From JAAZFZ01 sp035647435 (GTDB lineage Bacteria; Bacillota; Clostridia; Oscillospirales; Acutalibacteraceae), in assembly GCA_035647435.1 (NCBI GenBank), contig DASRNM010000074.1, positions 1 through 29,809 of the forward strand: DNA of 29,809 nucleotides, given 5' to 3'. This document shows, piece after piece, positions 9,363 through 18,221 of this stretch (position 1 is its first letter; each line of letters begins with the position of its first letter). The translations under genes and the position numbers were made by a program. The notes under the pieces were generated by a model. That model was not told where the DNA came from and searched no databases. It worked only from the letters and a program-made list of their open reading frames with translations.

Positions 9363-10562
9363 ATGAAAAATTATTCAAAAATCACTCCAGAGGGTACAAG
9401 AGACCTTTTGTTTGAGGAATGTGATGCAAAAAGAATGGTGGAAAGTGCGCTTTCAAAGCTATTCAAATCAAGGGGATATAAAAAGGTAATAACACCGACT
9501 GTTGAATTTTTCGATGTTTTTAATCGTGATTCTGCAGGTATGCCACCCGAAACACTTTATAGCTTGACAGATAATTCGGGTAGACTATTGGTGCTAAGAC
9601 CTGACAACACACTACCGATAGCGAGAATTGCGACAACCCGTCTAAGGGATGCTGATTACCCCCTGAGACTCTATTACAATCAAAGCGTGTTCCGTCGATG
9701 CCCTTCGTATACCGGGCATAGCGATGAAACGACACAGGGCGGTATTGAGCTTATCGGTGCAAGTGGCTTGCGTGCAGACATGGAAATACTTCTGACCGCA
9801 GTTGAGGCACTTAATTTTTGTGGAGCACCCGATTACAGAATAGAAATTGGCCACGCTGGCTTTTTCAAGGCGCTTTCAGCGGAGCTTGAAACAAGTGAAG
9901 AAATCAGATGTCAAATCGGCGAACTGATTGAAACAAAGAGCTTTGCTGCGCTCAATGATTTGCTTGAAGAAGTGGGCGACAATGAAACAACAAGAGCAAT
10001 TAAGAATCTGCCGAGACTTTTCGGTGGAGCTGAGGTTTTAGATGAAGCGACAAAGCTGTGCAACAGCGCACAGGCAAAGCAAGCACTCGATTACTTGAAA
10101 GAGATTTTTTCAAGAATAGAGTCACTCGGTTTGGGGAATAAAATCAACATTGACATGGGGCTTGTGCACAGAAGCAATTATTACACAGGCATGGTGTTTA
10201 GAGGTTATATAGAAGGCTCGGGGGTTACAATACTTTCGGGTGGTAGGTATGATAGATTGATAGGCGAATTCGGGAAAGAATTGCCTGCAACAGGGTTCGG
10301 AATTGAAACTGATGAATTGGCAAAGGCCCTTCTCTTAAATGGCGCAGTTGAAGCCCAAAAACCAGCGGACGCATTAGTTTTTGGTGAAAACGGTTGCGAA
10401 GCATTAGCAGTGGTTCATGCTGGCAAATTGAATGAAAAAGGATTAATTTGTGAAATCAGCACTCACGACAATTTGCAACAAGCGAAAGAATACGCAGCCC
10501 AAAAAGGCATAAAACGCCTTGAAATAGTTGGAATGAACGACACTTGCTCAAAAAAACTGTAA
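9363..10562 (+). CDS. hisZ: ATP phosphoribosyltransferase regulatory subunit
   Basis: Paralogue of the catalytic core of histidyl-tRNA synthetase that has no synthetase role here but binds HisG to form an active, histidine-sensitive ATP phosphoribosyltransferase. Class II synthetase motifs remain: TPEGTRDLL at the N-terminus, RPDNTLPIAR (about residues 79-88) as motif 2, YYNQSVFR, and the GGRYDRLIGEFG loop (about 291-302). The 399 residues end with a short anticodon-domain-like segment. The next gene is a short-form HisG, exactly the partner that requires HisZ. It is the first gene after the operon promoter. Confidence 0.93.
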   Translation: MKNYSKITPEGTRDLLFEECDAKRMVESALSKLFKSRGYKKVITPTVEFFDVFNRDSAGMPPETLYSLTDNSGRLLVLRPDNTLPIARIATTRLRDADYPLRLYYNQSVFRRCPSYTGHSDETTQGGIELIGASGLRADMEILLTAVEALNFCGAPDYRIEIGHAGFFKALSAELETSEEIRCQIGELIETKSFAALNDLLEEVGDNETTRAIKNLPRLFGGAEVLDEATKLCNSAQAKQALDYLKEIFSRIESLGLGNKINIDMGLVHRSNYYTGMVFRGYIEGSGVTILSGGRYDRLIGEFGKELPATGFGIETDELAKALLLNGAVEAQKPADALVFGENGCEALAVVHAGKLNEKGLICEISTHDNLQQAKEYAAQKGIKRLEIVGMNDTCSKKL

Positions 10563-10574
10563 GGAGGAAGTAAA

Positions 10575-11207
10575 ATGAAGCCTATCAGAATCGCACTGAC
10601 AAAGGGAAGGTTGGAGAAAAGGTGTGTTAGCCTTTTTCAAACGATGGGGCTTGACTGCTCACAGCTTATCAATAAGGGCAGGCGGCTTATTTTGCCCGTT
10701 GAGAATTTTGAGGCTGTGCTTGCAAAGGCTGCAGATGTAACAACCTATGTTGAACACGGCGCATGCGATATCGGCATTGTCGGTAAAGATACAATTGTCG
10801 AAAAGGGCGGCGACTATTATGAAATGACCGACCTCGGTTTTGGCAAATGTTATTTCGCATTGGCGGCCAAAAAGGGCTCCGACTTCTACAACGGATATAA
10901 AGAAAAAATTATTGCAACAAAATATCCCAATGTAGCTAAAAGATTTTTTGAAGAAAAGGGCATGGATGTAAAAATTATAAAAATTGAAGGCTCGGTCGAG
11001 CTTGCACCGTTATTGAATCTTACAGATGCAATAATCGATATTGTAGAAACAGGGACAACGCTCAAAGAAAACGGACTTGAAGTTATTGAAGAGATTATGC
11101 CAATTTCATCAAGAGTAATAGTGAACATGGCAAGCATGAAGTTGCGTAAGGACGAAATCCAAGAGTTTCTTTCAGACGTAGAGTTAGCCAAGGAGGTCTT
11201 GGAATGA
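10575..11207 (+). CDS. hisG: ATP phosphoribosyltransferase catalytic subunit, short form
   Basis: Catalyses the first committed step of histidine synthesis, joining ATP and PRPP to N1-(5-phosphoribosyl)-ATP. The 210-residue length lacks the C-terminal regulatory domain of the long form, so the neighbouring HisZ must supply allosteric control. The start IRIALTKGRLEKR and the PRPP-binding segment DAIIDIVETGTTLKENGL (about residues 151-168) identify the family. AGGAGG stands 8 bases upstream of the ATG. Its stop overlaps the hisD start as ATGA. Confidence 0.96.
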   Translation: MKPIRIALTKGRLEKRCVSLFQTMGLDCSQLINKGRRLILPVENFEAVLAKAADVTTYVEHGACDIGIVGKDTIVEKGGDYYEMTDLGFGKCYFALAAKKGSDFYNGYKEKIIATKYPNVAKRFFEEKGMDVKIIKIEGSVELAPLLNLTDAIIDIVETGTTLKENGLEVIEEIMPISSRVIVNMASMKLRKDEIQEFLSDVELAKEVLE

Positions 11208-12499
11208 TATCCGTAACAAAAGCGGACGGTATTGCGGAGCGGCAGCTCATTAAACAGCTAAAAGCAAGAAGCGGTGAGGTTGACAGAAAAGTAACCCTTA
11301 CCGTTGGTGAAATAATAGAAGATGTTCGTTTAAACGGCGATGACGCTCTCAAGAAATATACCCAGAAATTTGACGGAGTTGTCCCTGAAAACATTGAAAT
11401 AACACGTGAAGAACTTGAACAGTCGCTTTTGAATAGCAGTGCGGATTTTATTGAATCATTAAAAAGGGCTGCTGAAAACATTAAAGATTTTCACGAAAAA
11501 CAAAGCTCGCAAAGTTGGTTCAACACTTATGAAAACGGTTCAATTATGGGGCAAAGGGTCAGGGGCTTAGAGAGAGTCGGTATTTATGTGCCGGGTGGCA
11601 CAGCCGCCTATCCTTCATCTGTACTTATGAATGCTATTCCTGCAAAAATTGCAGGTGTTGGTGAGATAATAATGGTAACACCGCCGTTAAAAGACGGCAG
11701 CGCAAACCAAGACATTCTTGCCGCAGCCGCTATTGCTGGGGTTGATAGAGTTTTTCTTGTTGGTGGAGCTCAAGCGGTTGCAGCTTTGGCATACGGCACA
11801 AAGGCAATCCCAAAAGTTGATAAAATTGTTGGTCCTGGTAATATATATGTCGCAACGGCAAAAAAACTTTTGTTTGGCACCGTTGATATAGATATGGTTG
11901 CAGGGCCGAGTGAAATATTAATCGTTGCCGACGAAACCGCAAAGCCCGAATATGTGGCAGCGGACTTGATGTCGCAGGCGGAGCATGATGTGCTTGCAAG
12001 CTCAATTCTTCTGACAACCTCAAAGACTTTAGCAGAAAAGACAGTTGAAGAGCTGAAAAGGCAATGTTTATATTTATCGCGCAAAGATATAATTGAAAAA
12101 TCACTAAAAGATTATGGAGCTATAATCATTTGCGACAGTATAGATAAGGCGATATCCTTTGCAAACGAATTGGCACCTGAGCACCTTGAGATGTGTGTTG
12201 AAAACCCTCTGTCTTACATTGGCGAAATAGACAATGCCGGCTCAGTGTTTTTGGGTAATTATTCACCGGAGTCACTTGGGGATTATTATGCAGGCCCAAA
12301 CCATGTTTTACCAACGGGCGGAACAGCACGGTTTTTCTCACCCTTATCGGTTGAAAGCTTTGTGAAAAAATCAAGCTTTATTTATTACACCCGTAAAGCT
12401 CTTGACGATGCTCATGATGATATTATAAGGCTTGCGAATGCAGAAGGGCTCACCGCACACGCAAATTCCGTTGAAATAAGATACGGAGGAAAAAAGTAA
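11204..12499 (+). CDS. hisD: Histidinol dehydrogenase
   Basis: Zinc-dependent, NAD-using enzyme that oxidises L-histidinol through the aldehyde to L-histidine, the last two steps of the pathway. The 431 residues are standard. Visible landmarks are the ERVGIYVPGG segment, KIVGPGNIYVATAKK, the catalytic and metal region AGPSEILIVAD followed by MSQAEHD, ELAPEHLE with the conserved Glu-His pair, and GPNHVLPTGGTARFFSPLSV near the C-terminus. It overlaps hisG by four bases and is followed after three bases by hisC, so it is translated within the operon. Confidence 0.97.
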   Translation: MISVTKADGIAERQLIKQLKARSGEVDRKVTLTVGEIIEDVRLNGDDALKKYTQKFDGVVPENIEITREELEQSLLNSSADFIESLKRAAENIKDFHEKQSSQSWFNTYENGSIMGQRVRGLERVGIYVPGGTAAYPSSVLMNAIPAKIAGVGEIIMVTPPLKDGSANQDILAAAAIAGVDRVFLVGGAQAVAALAYGTKAIPKVDKIVGPGNIYVATAKKLLFGTVDIDMVAGPSEILIVADETAKPEYVAADLMSQAEHDVLASSILLTTSKTLAEKTVEELKRQCLYLSRKDIIEKSLKDYGAIIICDSIDKAISFANELAPEHLEMCVENPLSYIGEIDNAGSVFLGNYSPESLGDYYAGPNHVLPTGGTARFFSPLSVESFVKKSSFIYYTRKALDDAHDDIIRLANAEGLTAHANSVEIRYGGKK

Positions 12500-12502
12500 C
12501 AT

Positions 12503-13570
12503 ATGGCTTTTGTACTAAACAAAAAAATTAAAAACCTTGAACCGTACAGCCCCGTTAGCGGAGAATATAGAATAAGACTCGACGCAAACGAGTCGTTTAT
12601 TCTCCCTGATGAGGAGATTATGCAAAGCATTGAGCAGAGCATGTCAAAGATTAAATTTAACAGATATCCCGACCCATACGCAACGAAGCTTTGCAAGTTG
12701 TTTGCTAGTTTTTACGGTGTTAAAAGCGAGCTTGTGACCGCAGGCAACGGGTCTGACGAATTGATAAGCATTATAATGAGTGCATTTACTCAAAAGGGTG
12801 ACACAATTATTTGCTCACCACCCGACTTTTCAATGTATAAATTTTATTCTCAAATAAGCGAAAGCGATTGCATCGAGGTTAATAAGAAAGAAGATTTTTC
12901 GTTTGACGTTGACGGACTTATAAAAACTGCCAATAGCAGCAACGCAAGAATTGTTGTGTTTTCAAACCCATGCAATCCGACATCTGTCGGGCTTGAAAGA
13001 GAAGAGGTCAGAAGGCTTGTGAAAAGTGTTGACTCCCTTATTGTGCTTGATGAAGCATACATGGATTTCTATGACCAAACTCTTATTGAAGAGGTTGAAG
13101 AACATGACAATTTGATTGTTCTTCGCACCTGCTCAAAAGCAGTTGGTATGGCGTCAATAAGGCTCGGTTTTGCGGTTGCTAATCCAAAATTGACAACGAT
13201 TATAAAAAGCGTAAAATCCCCATACAATGTTAATTCAGTAACGCAAGCAATAGGCTGTGCTGTTTTCTCAAACCCCGATTATATTAAAAAATCTATTGAC
13301 AGAATAAATGCATCAAGGGACTTTTTGGCCGAAGAATTGAAAAAACTTGAGGCAAAGCACCCTGAAAAGTTAAAAATTATTGCGTGTTCGGCAAATTTTG
13401 TGTATACTAAAATTTATAATGCCAGTGAAATGTATGAGTTTTTGAAAAAAGAAGGGATAATTGTTCGAAACTTTGGTGATTATCTTAGAATTACAGCAGG
13501 CAGAAATTATGAAAATGCGCAGCTCATAAACGCAGCTGAAAGATTTTTAAACGGAGGTGAAGGCGAATGA
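12503..13570 (+). CDS. hisC: Histidinol-phosphate aminotransferase
   Basis: PLP-dependent fold type I aminotransferase that converts imidazole-acetol phosphate and glutamate to histidinol phosphate. Seen in the 355 residues are RLDANES near the N-terminus, the AGNGSDELI motif, SNPCNPTS, the cofactor-contacting DEAYMDF and the Schiff-base lysine in RTCSKAVGMASIRLGFA (about residues 209-225). The start has GGAGGAAAAAAG upstream, inside the end of hisD. The stop shares ATGA with the hisB start. Confidence 0.95.
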   Translation: MAFVLNKKIKNLEPYSPVSGEYRIRLDANESFILPDEEIMQSIEQSMSKIKFNRYPDPYATKLCKLFASFYGVKSELVTAGNGSDELISIIMSAFTQKGDTIICSPPDFSMYKFYSQISESDCIEVNKKEDFSFDVDGLIKTANSSNARIVVFSNPCNPTSVGLEREEVRRLVKSVDSLIVLDEAYMDFYDQTLIEEVEEHDNLIVLRTCSKAVGMASIRLGFAVANPKLTTIIKSVKSPYNVNSVTQAIGCAVFSNPDYIKKSIDRINASRDFLAEELKKLEAKHPEKLKIIACSANFVYTKIYNASEMYEFLKKEGIIVRNFGDYLRITAGRNYENAQLINAAERFLNGGEGE

Positions 13571-14142
13571 GAACATCTCAAATAAATAGAAAAACTAAGG
13601 AAACTGAAATTTCACTAATGCTTTCTCTTGATGGAGGAAAAATTTCAATTTCGACTGATATAGGTTTTTTTGACCATATGCTCAACTCGTTTGCCGTGCA
13701 TGCGAGAATGGGGCTTGTTGTTGACATCAAAGGTGACCTTGAGGTTGACGCTCATCACAGCGTTGAGGATTGTGGCATTGTTCTTGGAAAGGCTTTCAAT
13801 GAAGCACTCGGCGATAAATCAGGGATAAACCGTTACGGTAATTTTTTTGTGCCGATGGACGAGTCCCTTGCTTTCGTGAGTGTTGATGTAAGCGGTAGAC
13901 CTTACCTTGTATTTGATGCAGATTTTAACGGTGATAAGGTAGGGGAGTTTGACACCTGCTTATGTGAAGAATTTTTCAGAGCCTTTGCTTATAACGCAGG
14001 TATAACCTTGCACATAAAGCTTCTTTACGGTAGCAACGCACACCATCAAATTGAGGCAGTATTTAAAAGTGTTGCACACGCTTTAGCAGTTGCTGTCGAA
14101 AAAAACGGTGACGAAGTGCTATCAACCAAGGGGGTTCTTTAA
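13567..14142 (+). CDS. hisB: Imidazoleglycerol-phosphate dehydratase
   Basis: Manganese enzyme that dehydrates imidazole-glycerol phosphate to imidazole-acetol phosphate. The 191 residues represent only the dehydratase domain, as usual outside enterobacteria, so histidinol phosphatase must be supplied by another gene not seen here. The paired metal-binding repeats are present: FFDHMLNSFAVHA with DAHHSVED (about residues 36-75), and later EEFFRAFAYNAG and GSNAHHQIEAVFK (about 154-166). A GGAGG sits in the end of hisC. It ends TAATG, sharing one base with hisA. Its substrate should come from HisFH, which is not encoded in this operon. Confidence 0.97.
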   Translation: MRTSQINRKTKETEISLMLSLDGGKISISTDIGFFDHMLNSFAVHARMGLVVDIKGDLEVDAHHSVEDCGIVLGKAFNEALGDKSGINRYGNFFVPMDESLAFVSVDVSGRPYLVFDADFNGDKVGEFDTCLCEEFFRAFAYNAGITLHIKLLYGSNAHHQIEAVFKSVAHALAVAVEKNGDEVLSTKGVL

Positions 14143-14864
14143 TGATAATTTTACCCGCAATAGATATTAAAAACGGTGAGTGTGTAAGACTATATAAAGG
14201 CGAAATGGATACCGCACAAAAGGTTGCGGACGATTATATGGAGACCGCAAAGGCATTTAAATCAGCCAATGCCGAGTGGATACACATGGTCGATTTAGAC
14301 GGAGCGATAAACGGCAAAAGGGTCAACAGTGAAATCTTTATTGATGTTGCAAAAAACAGTGGATTAAAGGTCCAGTTGGGCGGAGGAATTAGAAAAATTG
14401 AGGATATTGAATACTATATCAATAACGGTATTTCAAGGGTTGTCCTCGGCTCTGCCGCAATTAAAAACCCAGAGCTTGTAAAGGTTGCGGTTGAAAAATT
14501 CGGCAAAAAAATTGCTGTCGGAATTGACGCAAAGGGAAATAAAGCAGCGGCTGACGGCTGGGTTAAGGTTAGTTCAATCGATTATATTGAATTAGCAAAA
14601 AAGATGGAAAGTTTTGGAGTAAAATATATTATATATACAGACATCAATCGTGACGGAATGCTTTCGGGCCCGAATTTTGAAAATTTAGAAATTATCAATG
14701 AAGCTGTGGATTGCAATATAATCGCAAGTGGCGGAATTGCAAATATTGACGATATAATAGACTTAAATAAACTGGATTTGTACGGTACTATATGCGGTCG
14801 TTCGATTTACAGCGGCTCTTTGAATTTAGCAGAGGCTATAAAAGAAAGTAATCATATATATTAA
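14142..14864 (+). CDS. hisA: ProFAR isomerase (HisA)
   Basis: TIM-barrel isomerase that converts ProFAR to PRFAR, the substrate of the HisF/HisH IGP synthase. Two half-barrel phosphate motifs are visible: LGGGIRKIEDI (about residues 80-90) and ASGGIANIDDI (about 190-200). The catalytic Asp residues lie in LPAIDIKNGE (Asp 8) and YTDINRDGML (about 165-174). Length 240 is typical. HisF is a homologous barrel; the MIILPAIDIKNGECVRLYKG opening supports HisA and not HisF. It is followed directly by hisI, where many operons have hisF. Confidence 0.95.
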   Translation: MIILPAIDIKNGECVRLYKGEMDTAQKVADDYMETAKAFKSANAEWIHMVDLDGAINGKRVNSEIFIDVAKNSGLKVQLGGGIRKIEDIEYYINNGISRVVLGSAAIKNPELVKVAVEKFGKKIAVGIDAKGNKAAADGWVKVSSIDYIELAKKMESFGVKYIIYTDINRDGMLSGPNFENLEIINEAVDCNIIASGGIANIDDIIDLNKLDLYGTICGRSIYSGSLNLAEAIKESNHIY

Positions 14865-14882
14865 ACCGGGAGGGGTTTAACT

Positions 14883-15233
14883 TTGGATATCTCAAGCGAG
14901 ACAATGAACAAGCTTTTTGAAAAAAGACAATTAATTCCTGCTATTGTGAGAGATTATAGAACGAACAGAGTTCTAATGCTTGCATACATGAGCAGAGAAT
15001 CCTTGCAAAAAACCTGTGAAACTGGGTACACATGGTTTTACAGCCGTTCACGCAGAAAACTTTGGAACAAGGGTGAAACGTCAGGCCACACTCAAAGGGT
15101 TCTGAAAATCACTGCTGACTGTGATTTTGATACCCTGCTGATTAAGGTCAAGCAAAGGGGACCTGCTTGTCATACAGGCCACACAAGTTGCTTCTTCAAT
15201 GTAATATGGAGAGTGAGAAGAAGGCATGATTAA
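14883..15233 (+). CDS. hisI: Phosphoribosyl-AMP cyclohydrolase, TTG start
   Basis: Opens the adenine ring of phosphoribosyl-AMP. The 116-residue protein is the stand-alone cyclohydrolase domain. It shows MLAYMSRESL, the WFYSRSRRKLWNKGETSGH segment (about residues 51-69), the metal-binding DCDFDT and the cysteine pair CHTGHTSCF (about 97-105). The chosen start is TTG because GGGAGG lies about 9 bases before it; the first ATG, at 14904, is about 30 bases from that site. The TTG start may keep expression low. The pyrophosphohydrolase is a separate gene (hisE) here and not fused. Confidence 0.93.
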   Translation: MDISSETMNKLFEKRQLIPAIVRDYRTNRVLMLAYMSRESLQKTCETGYTWFYSRSRRKLWNKGETSGHTQRVLKITADCDFDTLLIKVKQRGPACHTGHTSCFFNVIWRVRRRHD

Positions 15234-15267
15234 TTGCAATCAAGTGTAGAAGAAACGGAGTGTTTTT

Positions 15268-15594
15268 ATGCAAGATGTATTTAATGATTTATACAACACA
15301 ATAGTTCAACGCAGGGATAACCCTCAAGAGGGTTCATATACCTGCTATTTATTTGAGCAGGGGATTGATAAAGTGCTCAAAAAATGTGGCGAAGAATGTA
15401 CCGAAACAATTATTGCGGCAAAGAATAACAATAAAAATGAAATTATTTATGAAATCGGCGATTTAATTTTTCATCTTTCTGTTTTAATGGCTCAAACAGG
15501 TGTCACACCTGGGGATATTACAGCCGAGCTTGAACGCCGCAGCCAAAAATCAGGGAACTTGAAAAAGATGCATAAAGTCGACAAAAACACTTGA
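15268..15594 (+). CDS. hisE: Phosphoribosyl-ATP pyrophosphatase
   Basis: Removes pyrophosphate from phosphoribosyl-ATP, the second step of histidine synthesis, using an all-alpha MazG-like fold. In 108 residues the helical motif KKCGEECTETIIAAKN (about residues 38-53) carries the metal-binding glutamates, and YEIGDLIFHLSVLM (about 60-73) carries the conserved Glu/Asp pair. It closes the histidine operon, 34 bases after hisI. No terminator is visible before the next gene, whose start is only 19 bases away, so the peptidase and kinase downstream are probably co-transcribed. Confidence 0.94.
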   Translation: MQDVFNDLYNTIVQRRDNPQEGSYTCYLFEQGIDKVLKKCGEECTETIIAAKNNNKNEIIYEIGDLIFHLSVLMAQTGVTPGDITAELERRSQKSGNLKKMHKVDKNT

Positions 15595-15613
15595 TGGTTG
15601 AGGGGGAATACAA

Positions 15614-17092
15614 ATGAGTATGGGTCTTAAAATTATTTTAGGTATACTTATTTTATTGGGAGTGTTTATTATAATCACTTTGATAAGAGCGGCCTTTTTT
15701 ACTCCCCAAAAAAGAACTATTCCTAAAATTAAAGAAGAAAAAGTTGATACTCAAAGAGTTGCTAAGCATTTAAGCGGTGCAATTCAAATTCCAACTGTTT
15801 CTTACCCCGAGCACGAGCGTGTTGATTGGTCGCAGTTTGAGCGTTTTCATAAATACCTTGAGGACTCGTATCCTTTGATACATAAGACTCTTAAAAAGGA
15901 ACTAATTGATAAGGCGAGCTTGTTGTATCGTTGGAAGGGGAAAAACTCTAAACTCGAACCGATAGCTCTTTTGTCTCATCAGGATGTCGTTCCCGTTTCA
16001 AAAGGAACTGAGGATGACTGGAAACACCCTGCGTTCAGTGGGCACAATGACGGTGAGTTTATTTGGGGCAGGGGTGCTCTTGATATGAAAAACCATCTTA
16101 TTTGTGTTATGGAAGCGATAGAAACTCTTATTGAAGAAGGTTTCGAGCCTGAAAGGGATGTGTACCTTTGCTTTGGCCACGATGAAGAGGTTGTTGCATC
16201 CCAAAGTTCGGGCGCAAAGAGTATAATGGAAACACTAAAGAGCAGGGGAGTCAAACTTGACAGTGTGATTGACGAGGGTGGAGCTATACTACCTGTGAAT
16301 ATTAAGGGAATTATCAGTAAAAACCTTGCAGGTATAGGCATTGCTGAAAAAGGCTATGCTGACTTTGAAATTTCGTTGAACAGCAAAGGCGGCCATTCCT
16401 CACAACCGCCCAAACACACTGCAATCGGTGAAATGGCAGATGTTGTAAAAGATTTAGAAAATCACCAGTTTAAAGCAAAAATGATGCCTTTTGCAACTGA
16501 AATGTTTTTAAATATAGGTAGAAATGTATCATACCCTGCAAGAATTGTAACCTGTAACATTAAGCTTTTGAAGCCGTTAATAAAACTTATTATGACAAAA
16601 ATTCCACCTGCCGCGTGCTTAGTTAGAACAACCACAGCGGTAACAATGTCACAGGGTAGCCCTGCGGCGAATGTATTGCCTCAGATAGTGAGTGTAACAG
16701 CTAACTTTCGCATGATGCCTGGCACAACTACGGCTGATGTAGAAAAGCATATAAAAAAAGTTGTAAAAAACAAAAATATTAAGGTCAAGATGTTAAAGTC
16801 AAAAGAAGCTTCCTGCTTTTCTCCGACACATGGTAGGGCTTTTGATGTTATCGAACAGCTTTGCATTGCGGAGAATCCTGACAATATTATTGCGCCATAC
16901 CTTGTGATGGGTGGAACAGATGCCAGCTTCTATGAGCCGATTTGTGATAATATTTATCGTTTTGCTCCTTTTCATGTTACAACATCGCTTTTGTTGTGCA
17001 CTCATGCCACAAACGAAAGAGTGCCAGTTGAAACATTAAAGGATGGAGTTGCATTTTTTAAACGTTATGTTAGAACTCTTTCAAGCAGCTGA
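15614..17092 (+). CDS. M20 family metallopeptidase (carboxypeptidase S / PM20D1-like), membrane-anchored
   Basis: Zinc-dependent aminoacylase or carboxypeptidase of family M20. The N-terminus has a hydrophobic segment (about residues 5-27) that should act as a membrane anchor, leaving the catalytic domain next to the membrane. Metal ligands fit the family: SHQDVV with His 122 and the catalytic Asp 124, the bridging Asp in GRGALDM (157), and the Glu pair in GHDEEV (191-192). A dimerisation domain with GHSSQPP follows, and GGTDASFYE lies near the C-terminus. The 492 residues match PM20D1/CPS1-like enzymes, which hydrolyse N-acyl amino acids or peptides; the substrate here is unknown. GAGGGGG precedes the start. 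Placement directly after hisE is probably incidental co-transcription. Confidence 0.88.
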   Translation: MSMGLKIILGILILLGVFIIITLIRAAFFTPQKRTIPKIKEEKVDTQRVAKHLSGAIQIPTVSYPEHERVDWSQFERFHKYLEDSYPLIHKTLKKELIDKASLLYRWKGKNSKLEPIALLSHQDVVPVSKGTEDDWKHPAFSGHNDGEFIWGRGALDMKNHLICVMEAIETLIEEGFEPERDVYLCFGHDEEVVASQSSGAKSIMETLKSRGVKLDSVIDEGGAILPVNIKGIISKNLAGIGIAEKGYADFEISLNSKGGHSSQPPKHTAIGEMADVVKDLENHQFKAKMMPFATEMFLNIGRNVSYPARIVTCNIKLLKPLIKLIMTKIPPAACLVRTTTAVTMSQGSPAANVLPQIVSVTANFRMMPGTTTADVEKHIKKVVKNKNIKVKMLKSKEASCFSPTHGRAFDVIEQLCIAENPDNIIAPYLVMGGTDASFYEPICDNIYRFAPFHVTTSLLLCTHATNERVPVETLKDGVAFFKRYVRTLSSS

Positions 17093-17108
17093 TTGGGAGG
17101 TTTTTCTA

Positions 17109-18221
17109 ATGCCTACATTTTTGATTGCTCCCGATTCCTTTAAAGGGACAATGTCTTCACTCGAAGTTTGTGAAATCATTGAAAAAGCTGTTAAGGATGT
17201 AAAAAAAGATTCAAAGGTTGTTAAGCTCCCCGTCGCCGATGGCGGCGAGGGGCTTGTTAATTCTTTTGCTAAAATAAAGAAAGGCAAAACTATAAAAGCT
17301 AAAGCCAGAGGCCCTTATGGTGAATTGCTCAATGCAGAATATTTTGTGTTTGACTCAACAGCAGTAATCGAAATGGCATCTTGCGCCGGCTTGCCGTTGG
17401 TGGGTGATAATAAAAACCCAATGAAAACAACAACCCTTGGCGTGGGCGATTTGATACTTGATGCCATGAAAAGGGATATTAGAAATATAGTTTTAGGCCT
17501 TGGCGGTAGTGCAACAAATGACTGTGCAATAGGTATGGCAAACGCTTTGGGTTATAATTTTCTCGACAAAGAGGGTACATTGCTTTATCCAAACGGGGAA
17601 GCATTGAACAAAATCAAAACAATAATTCGGCCGCAAGAATTGCCGCCTGTTGAATTCGTTGCCGCTTGCGATGTTGACAACCCTTTATACGGCAGAAATG
17701 GTGCCGCATATACTTTTGCTCCTCAAAAAGGTGCTGACGACCGCATGGTTGAGGTTTTAGATAAAGGCTTAATGAACATTGCAAAGGTGATTAAAACCGA
17801 TTTTGGCATTGATTTAGTGCAAATTAAGGGGGCAGGGGCGGCAGGTGGTATGGGAGCAGGAGTAGTAGCCTTTCTAAACGGTTCCTTACGCTCGGGGATA
17901 GACCTTATCTTAGATGCAGCAGGGTTTGATGAACTTTTGAACGGTGTTGATATCGTTATAACAGGTGAAGGTTGTATGGACAGTCAAAGCCTCAGGGGTA
18001 AAGTGCCTTTCGGGGTTGCTAAAAGAGCAACAGCCAAGGGTAAAAAGGTTATTGCTGTGTGTGGCATGCTCGGTGAAGGGGCAGAAAAAATGCATACCTG
18101 CGGTATAACCGCAATGTATGCATCAAGAAAAGATAAAGCAGATATTGAAACAATCAGAAAAACGTGCAAAGAAGATTTGTATACAGTGGCAAAAAGTGCC
18201 ATTAAAGATTTAAACCTTTAA
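17109..18221 (+). CDS. Glycerate kinase (GlxK/GarK family)
   Basis: Phosphorylates D-glycerate, giving 2-phosphoglycerate in most members of this family, and feeds glycolysis. The 370 residues begin PTFLIAPDSFKGTMSS, continue with PVADGGEGL (about residues 42-50), LGLGGSATNDCAIGMANALG (about 131-150), the GAGAAGGMGAG loop (about 242-252) and ITGEGCMDSQSLRGK (about 282-296), all family hallmarks. The start at 17109 was chosen because GGGAGG lies 8 bases upstream; an in-frame upstream ATG at 17043 would lie inside the M20 gene and lacks such a site. The stop codon overlaps the stop of the convergent membrane-protein gene. Confidence 0.94.
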   Translation: MPTFLIAPDSFKGTMSSLEVCEIIEKAVKDVKKDSKVVKLPVADGGEGLVNSFAKIKKGKTIKAKARGPYGELLNAEYFVFDSTAVIEMASCAGLPLVGDNKNPMKTTTLGVGDLILDAMKRDIRNIVLGLGGSATNDCAIGMANALGYNFLDKEGTLLYPNGEALNKIKTIIRPQELPPVEFVAACDVDNPLYGRNGAAYTFAPQKGADDRMVEVLDKGLMNIAKVIKTDFGIDLVQIKGAGAAGGMGAGVVAFLNGSLRSGIDLILDAAGFDELLNGVDIVITGEGCMDSQSLRGKVPFGVAKRATAKGKKVIAVCGMLGEGAEKMHTCGITAMYASRKDKADIETIRKTCKEDLYTVAKSAIKDLNL

